From Geoalkalibacter subterraneus (GTDB taxonomy: Bacteria > Desulfobacterota > Desulfuromonadia > Desulfuromonadales > Geoalkalibacteraceae), in NCBI RefSeq assembly GCF_000827125.1, contig NZ_CP010311.1, positions 1,674,001 to 1,738,000 on the forward strand: a stretch of DNA of 64,000 bases. Reading direction: 5' to 3'. Below, one piece after another: positions 62,912 through 64,000 of this stretch. The notes beneath the pieces are model-generated. The model saw only the letters and a program-made list of their open reading frames with translations, did not search any database and was not told the origin of the DNA. A program made the position numbers and the translations under genes. The number at the start of each line of letters is the position of its first letter. Position 1 is the first letter of the stretch.

Positions 62912-63757
62912 ATGATTTTGAATTTTTTCCGTGCTTTCCGTGGACCAGAAAAAGATTGTGATGTTGTGTTCTTTCTCAGTGGTGAAAAAACATTGACAGG
63001 ATTAACAGGAAATACAGGATTTCAGAAACCACAATCGATTTTGATTGATCCTGTTCATCCTGTAAATCCCGTCGCTTTAGGGTTTTGACATAAAAAGGTG
63101 GCTTACCTTCGTGTTTTCTTAGCGTCTTGGCGTCTTAAGAGAGCGCAGCGAACGGGCGTGAGATGATTTTGAATTTTTCCGTGATTTCCGTGCTTTCCGT
63201 GGACCAGAAAAGATTTTGATGTTGTGTTCTTTCTCAGTGGTGAAAAAACATTGACAGGATTAACAGGAAATACAGGATTTCAGAAACCACAATCGATTTT
63301 GATTGATCCTGTTCATCCTGTAAATCCCGTCGCTTTAGGGTTTTGACATAAAAAGGTGGCTTACCTTCGTGCTTTCTTAGCGTCTTCGCGTCTTAAGAGA
63401 GCGCAGCGAACGGGCGTGAGATGATTTTGAATTTTTCCGTGCTTTCCGTGGACCAGAAAAAGATTGTGATGTTGTGTTCTTTCTCAGTGGTGAAAAAACA
63501 TTGACAGGATTAACAGGAAATACAGGATTTCAGAAACCACAATCGATTTTGATTGATCCTGTTCATCCTGTAAATCCCGTCGCTTTAGGGTTTTGACATA
63601 AAAAGGTGGCTTACCTTCGTGTTTTCTTAGCGTCTTCGCGTCTTAAGAGAGCGCAGCGAACGGGCGTGAGATGATTTTGAATTTTTTCCGTGCTTTCCGT
63701 GGACCAGAAAAAGATTGTGATGTTGGTTTCTTTCTCAGCGGTGAAAATCAAGGTTTA
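62864..63757 (+). repeat. tandem array, about 3.5 copies of a ~250-bp composite unit
   Basis: Units begin with TTTCTTAGCGTCTT at 62864, 63115, 63373 and 63623 (periods 251, 258, 250). Each contains a family F right arm, a family B right arm (TTCCGTG units; the second copy has one more 9-nt unit), a common linker and, in the first three, a complete family A element (62995-63074, 63253-63332, 63503-63582). The fourth copy breaks off near 63757. No gene occurs in 62773-63776. Confidence 0.95.
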
Positions 63758-63776
63758 ATTTTTCAGGGTGAAGCTC

Positions 63777-64000
63777 ATGGGAAAAAAATGCATGACTCGA
63801 AAAGAGATCACACATTTTCTTCAAACCCATAAAAAGGAAATGGCGCGGCGATTCGGGATTCAATCCATCGGGTTATTTGGCAGCTACGCTCGCGACGAGG
63901 CCCGTGAAGACAGCGACATCGATATTGTCGTCATGCTTAATAGCGAGCATCTAGCCGATGATTATTTCGGTGTCCTGCATTACCTCGAGGACCACTTACA
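63777..64000 (+). CDS. MNT-type nucleotidyltransferase, cut by the window end
   Basis: The first 74 residues of a second minimal nucleotidyltransferase with GSX10DXD (LFGSYARDEAREDSDIDIVV). ATG 63777 follows GGGTGAAG; ATG 63792 is an alternative. A HEPN partner would lie beyond the window. It differs from mntA at 60677 outside the motif, so it is not a simple duplicate. Confidence 0.85.
   Translation, partial: MGKKCMTRKEITHFLQTHKKEMARRFGIQSIGLFGSYARDEAREDSDIDIVVMLNSEHLADDYFGVLHYLEDHL

Noticed and set aside
62806-63757. Regularly spaced repeats that could suggest a CRISPR array
   Set aside because: The spacing between A elements is filled by the same sequence in every copy, repeats are ~80 nt with short internal units, and no cas gene is near. 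It is a tandem array.

Overview
The window reads as a chromosomal segment of a Gram-negative bacterium of the Desulfuromonadia (Geobacter/Desulfuromonas-type lineage). I base this on the gene order fabG-acpP-fabF-rpiB-glyA-dCMP deaminase-nrdR-ribD-ribE-ribBA-ribH-nusB and thrS-infC-rpmI-rplT-pheS-pheT-ihfA-merR-surE-pcm-nlpD-rpoS, plus outer-membrane proteins, sigma-54 promoters and an exosortase-type polysaccharide locus. The genus cannot be fixed from the sequence alone.

Region 1 (1-9936, all +) is housekeeping: fatty-acid synthesis, one-carbon and nucleotide genes, a complete riboflavin operon, nusB and homoserine dehydrogenase. A bidirectional terminator separates it from a leftward acyl-CoA synthetase (10057-11988). 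Region 2 (12143-24807) holds tRNA-Val, the thrS-infC-rpmI-rplT block (infC starts at a rare ATA codon), pheST, ihfA, a MerR regulator, surE, pcm, a VTT membrane protein, a degenerate-LytM NlpD-like lipoprotein, rpoS with a 19-Glu microsatellite, apt and tRNA-Arg. Region 3 (24900-31356) has a higBA toxin-antitoxin pair beside tRNA-Arg, a LysE exporter, a MoxR/Mg-chelatase-like AAA+VWA pair, a Na+/Ca2+ exchanger and htpG.

Region 4 (31921-58978) is the most distinctive part: an exosortase/PEP-CTERM-associated envelope locus. Its left half has two N-acyl-amino-acid-synthase-like acyltransferases, a ThiF-type adenylating enzyme, and a LolA-like protein + outer-membrane barrel + RND pump operon. 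It also has a PEP-CTERM substrate protein and a sigma-54 response regulator. Three good and one weaker -24/-12 promoters lie in front of these transcription units, which suggests one RpoN circuit joining acyl-amino-acid chemistry, PEP-CTERM protein and exopolysaccharide synthesis. The right half is the EPS machine: a receiver-like protein without its phospho-acceptor, a PrsT-type TPR lipoprotein, sugar transferase, export protein, chain-length determinant, tyrosine kinase, barrel, ATPase, deacetylase, FemAB-like protein, two glycosyltransferases and wecB. The exosortase itself and the PrsK kinase are not in the window.

Region 5 (51059-64000, overlapping the end of region 4) is increasingly filled with interspersed repeats made of 8- or 9-nt units arranged as inverted arms. 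They frame a GxxExxY PD-(D/E)XK-like gene and wecB, supply the C-terminal codons of two small genes, form a 9-nt minisatellite, and build a ~250-bp tandem array near the right edge. Between them sits a set of small toxin-antitoxin modules: yefM-yoeB, a RelE/ParE pair, mntA-hepT, a repeat-truncated antitoxin and a second MNT nucleotidyltransferase cut by the window end.
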